Assembly (NCBI GenBank): GCA_021740385.1
Contig: JAIOZY010000025.1
Location: forward strand, 1-61,739
Reading direction: 5' to 3'
DNA from: Prolixibacteraceae bacterium
GTDB taxonomy: Bacteria > Bacteroidota > Bacteroidia > Bacteroidales > Prolixibacteraceae
Length of the DNA stretch: 61,739 bases
The notes beneath the pieces are model-generated. The model was given only the letters and a program-made list of their open reading frames with translations. It made no database searches and was not told the origin of the DNA. Of the stretch, positions 61,608-61,739 are shown piece after piece (the stretch's first letter is position 1; every line of letters begins with the position of its first letter). A program made the translations under genes and the position numbers.

Positions 61608-61739
61608 TATTTCGGACTAAGCTGACCCCCCATTTCGGGGCTTTTTAACGGTCATTTTATATTGATTTTTTCCTGACATTTCGGCGGATGTTGACCCCCT
61701 GAGGGCCAGCCCACACGGATTTCGGACTATATTGACCCC
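61608..61739. mobile_element. Terminal repeats of an IS21-family element (left end)
   Basis: Three copies of a ~22-base repeat of the type (A)TTTCGG-ACTAAGCTGACCCC occur near 61610-61631, 61679-61698 (TTTCGGCGGATGTTGACCCC) and 61720-61739 (TTTCGGACTATATTGACCCC), the last cut by the window edge. Multiple spaced terminal repeats of this kind mark IS21 ends. The istA/istB genes would lie outside. The preceding 300 bases (61311-61607) show no gene I can support. Confidence 0.6.

Overview
The window looks like a chromosomal piece of a Bacteroidota bacterium, probably a free-living or sediment relative of the Marinilabiliales/Prolixibacteraceae. The organism call is inference from gene content. The signs are secreted proteins with type IX secretion (T9SS) type A C-terminal sorting domains, a fused hybrid two-component system (HTCS) regulator, GH16/GH105/GH2 glycan enzymes, DUF4492 next to cytochrome bd, few Shine-Dalgarno sequences, and abundant short palindromic intergenic repeats. 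No rRNA, tRNA or CRISPR array was seen.

Region 1 (1-10.7 kb, minus strand) is a secretion and glycan-degradation block. It holds two S74-chaperone/T9SS proteins, two GH16 endoglucanase-like enzymes, a gingipain-like C25 protease, small T9SS cargo proteins and an outer-membrane barrel. The block is rearranged. A unit S74 - GH16 - T9SS cargo is intact at 2974-5789, and a decayed second copy lies at 1-2887, where only the tails of the S74 and GH16 genes survive as fragments. A third orphan T9SS tail lies after the protease gene. Both S74 genes carry the same duplicated leader sequence. An HTCS regulator (11.0-15.1 kb) lies upstream.

Region 2 (15.4-33.8 kb) begins with small envelope proteins. 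An operon at 17.6-24.1 kb follows: TIM-barrel isomerase/epimerase, DUF1080 hydrolase, three Gfo/Idh/MocA oxidoreductases and DoxX. This set matches the oxidative '3-keto-glycoside' route of glycan breakdown. A plus-strand run (24.2-32.4 kb) encodes a TolB-like protein, GH105, a membrane protein, an esterase-like hydrolase, an AGE-family epimerase and a GH2 enzyme. A PQQ-type propeller protein faces it. There is no SusC/SusD pair.

Region 3 (33.9-39.6 kb) holds the cytochrome bd oxidase operon (DUF4492, cydA, cydB and a 39-residue CydX-like third subunit), a CDP-alcohol phosphatidyltransferase, a GtrA protein and an AbiEii-type toxin-antitoxin pair.

Region 4 (39.9-46.9 kb) has a leucine-rich-repeat T9SS protein, then a repeat-rich island. 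In it a MntA/HepT toxin-antitoxin pair has been broken, one half by a 142-bp MITE-like element, while an intact DUF433/DUF5615 (PIN-like) pair survives. Several palindromic elements are nested in each other. Two secreted proteins follow.

Region 5 (46.97-61.3 kb, plus strand, visibly AT-rich) is a surface-glycan biosynthesis cluster. It has GT-A glycosyltransferases, four intact sulfotransferase-like genes and one decayed one, a 1621-residue multi-domain glycosyltransferase with coiled coil and 'PDV...HY...EGR' repeats, a GT4-WbsX fusion, a methyltransferase and a sulfotransferase-methyltransferase fusion. This predicts a sulfated, possibly methylated surface polysaccharide. The window ends inside what looks like the terminal repeats of an IS21-family element.
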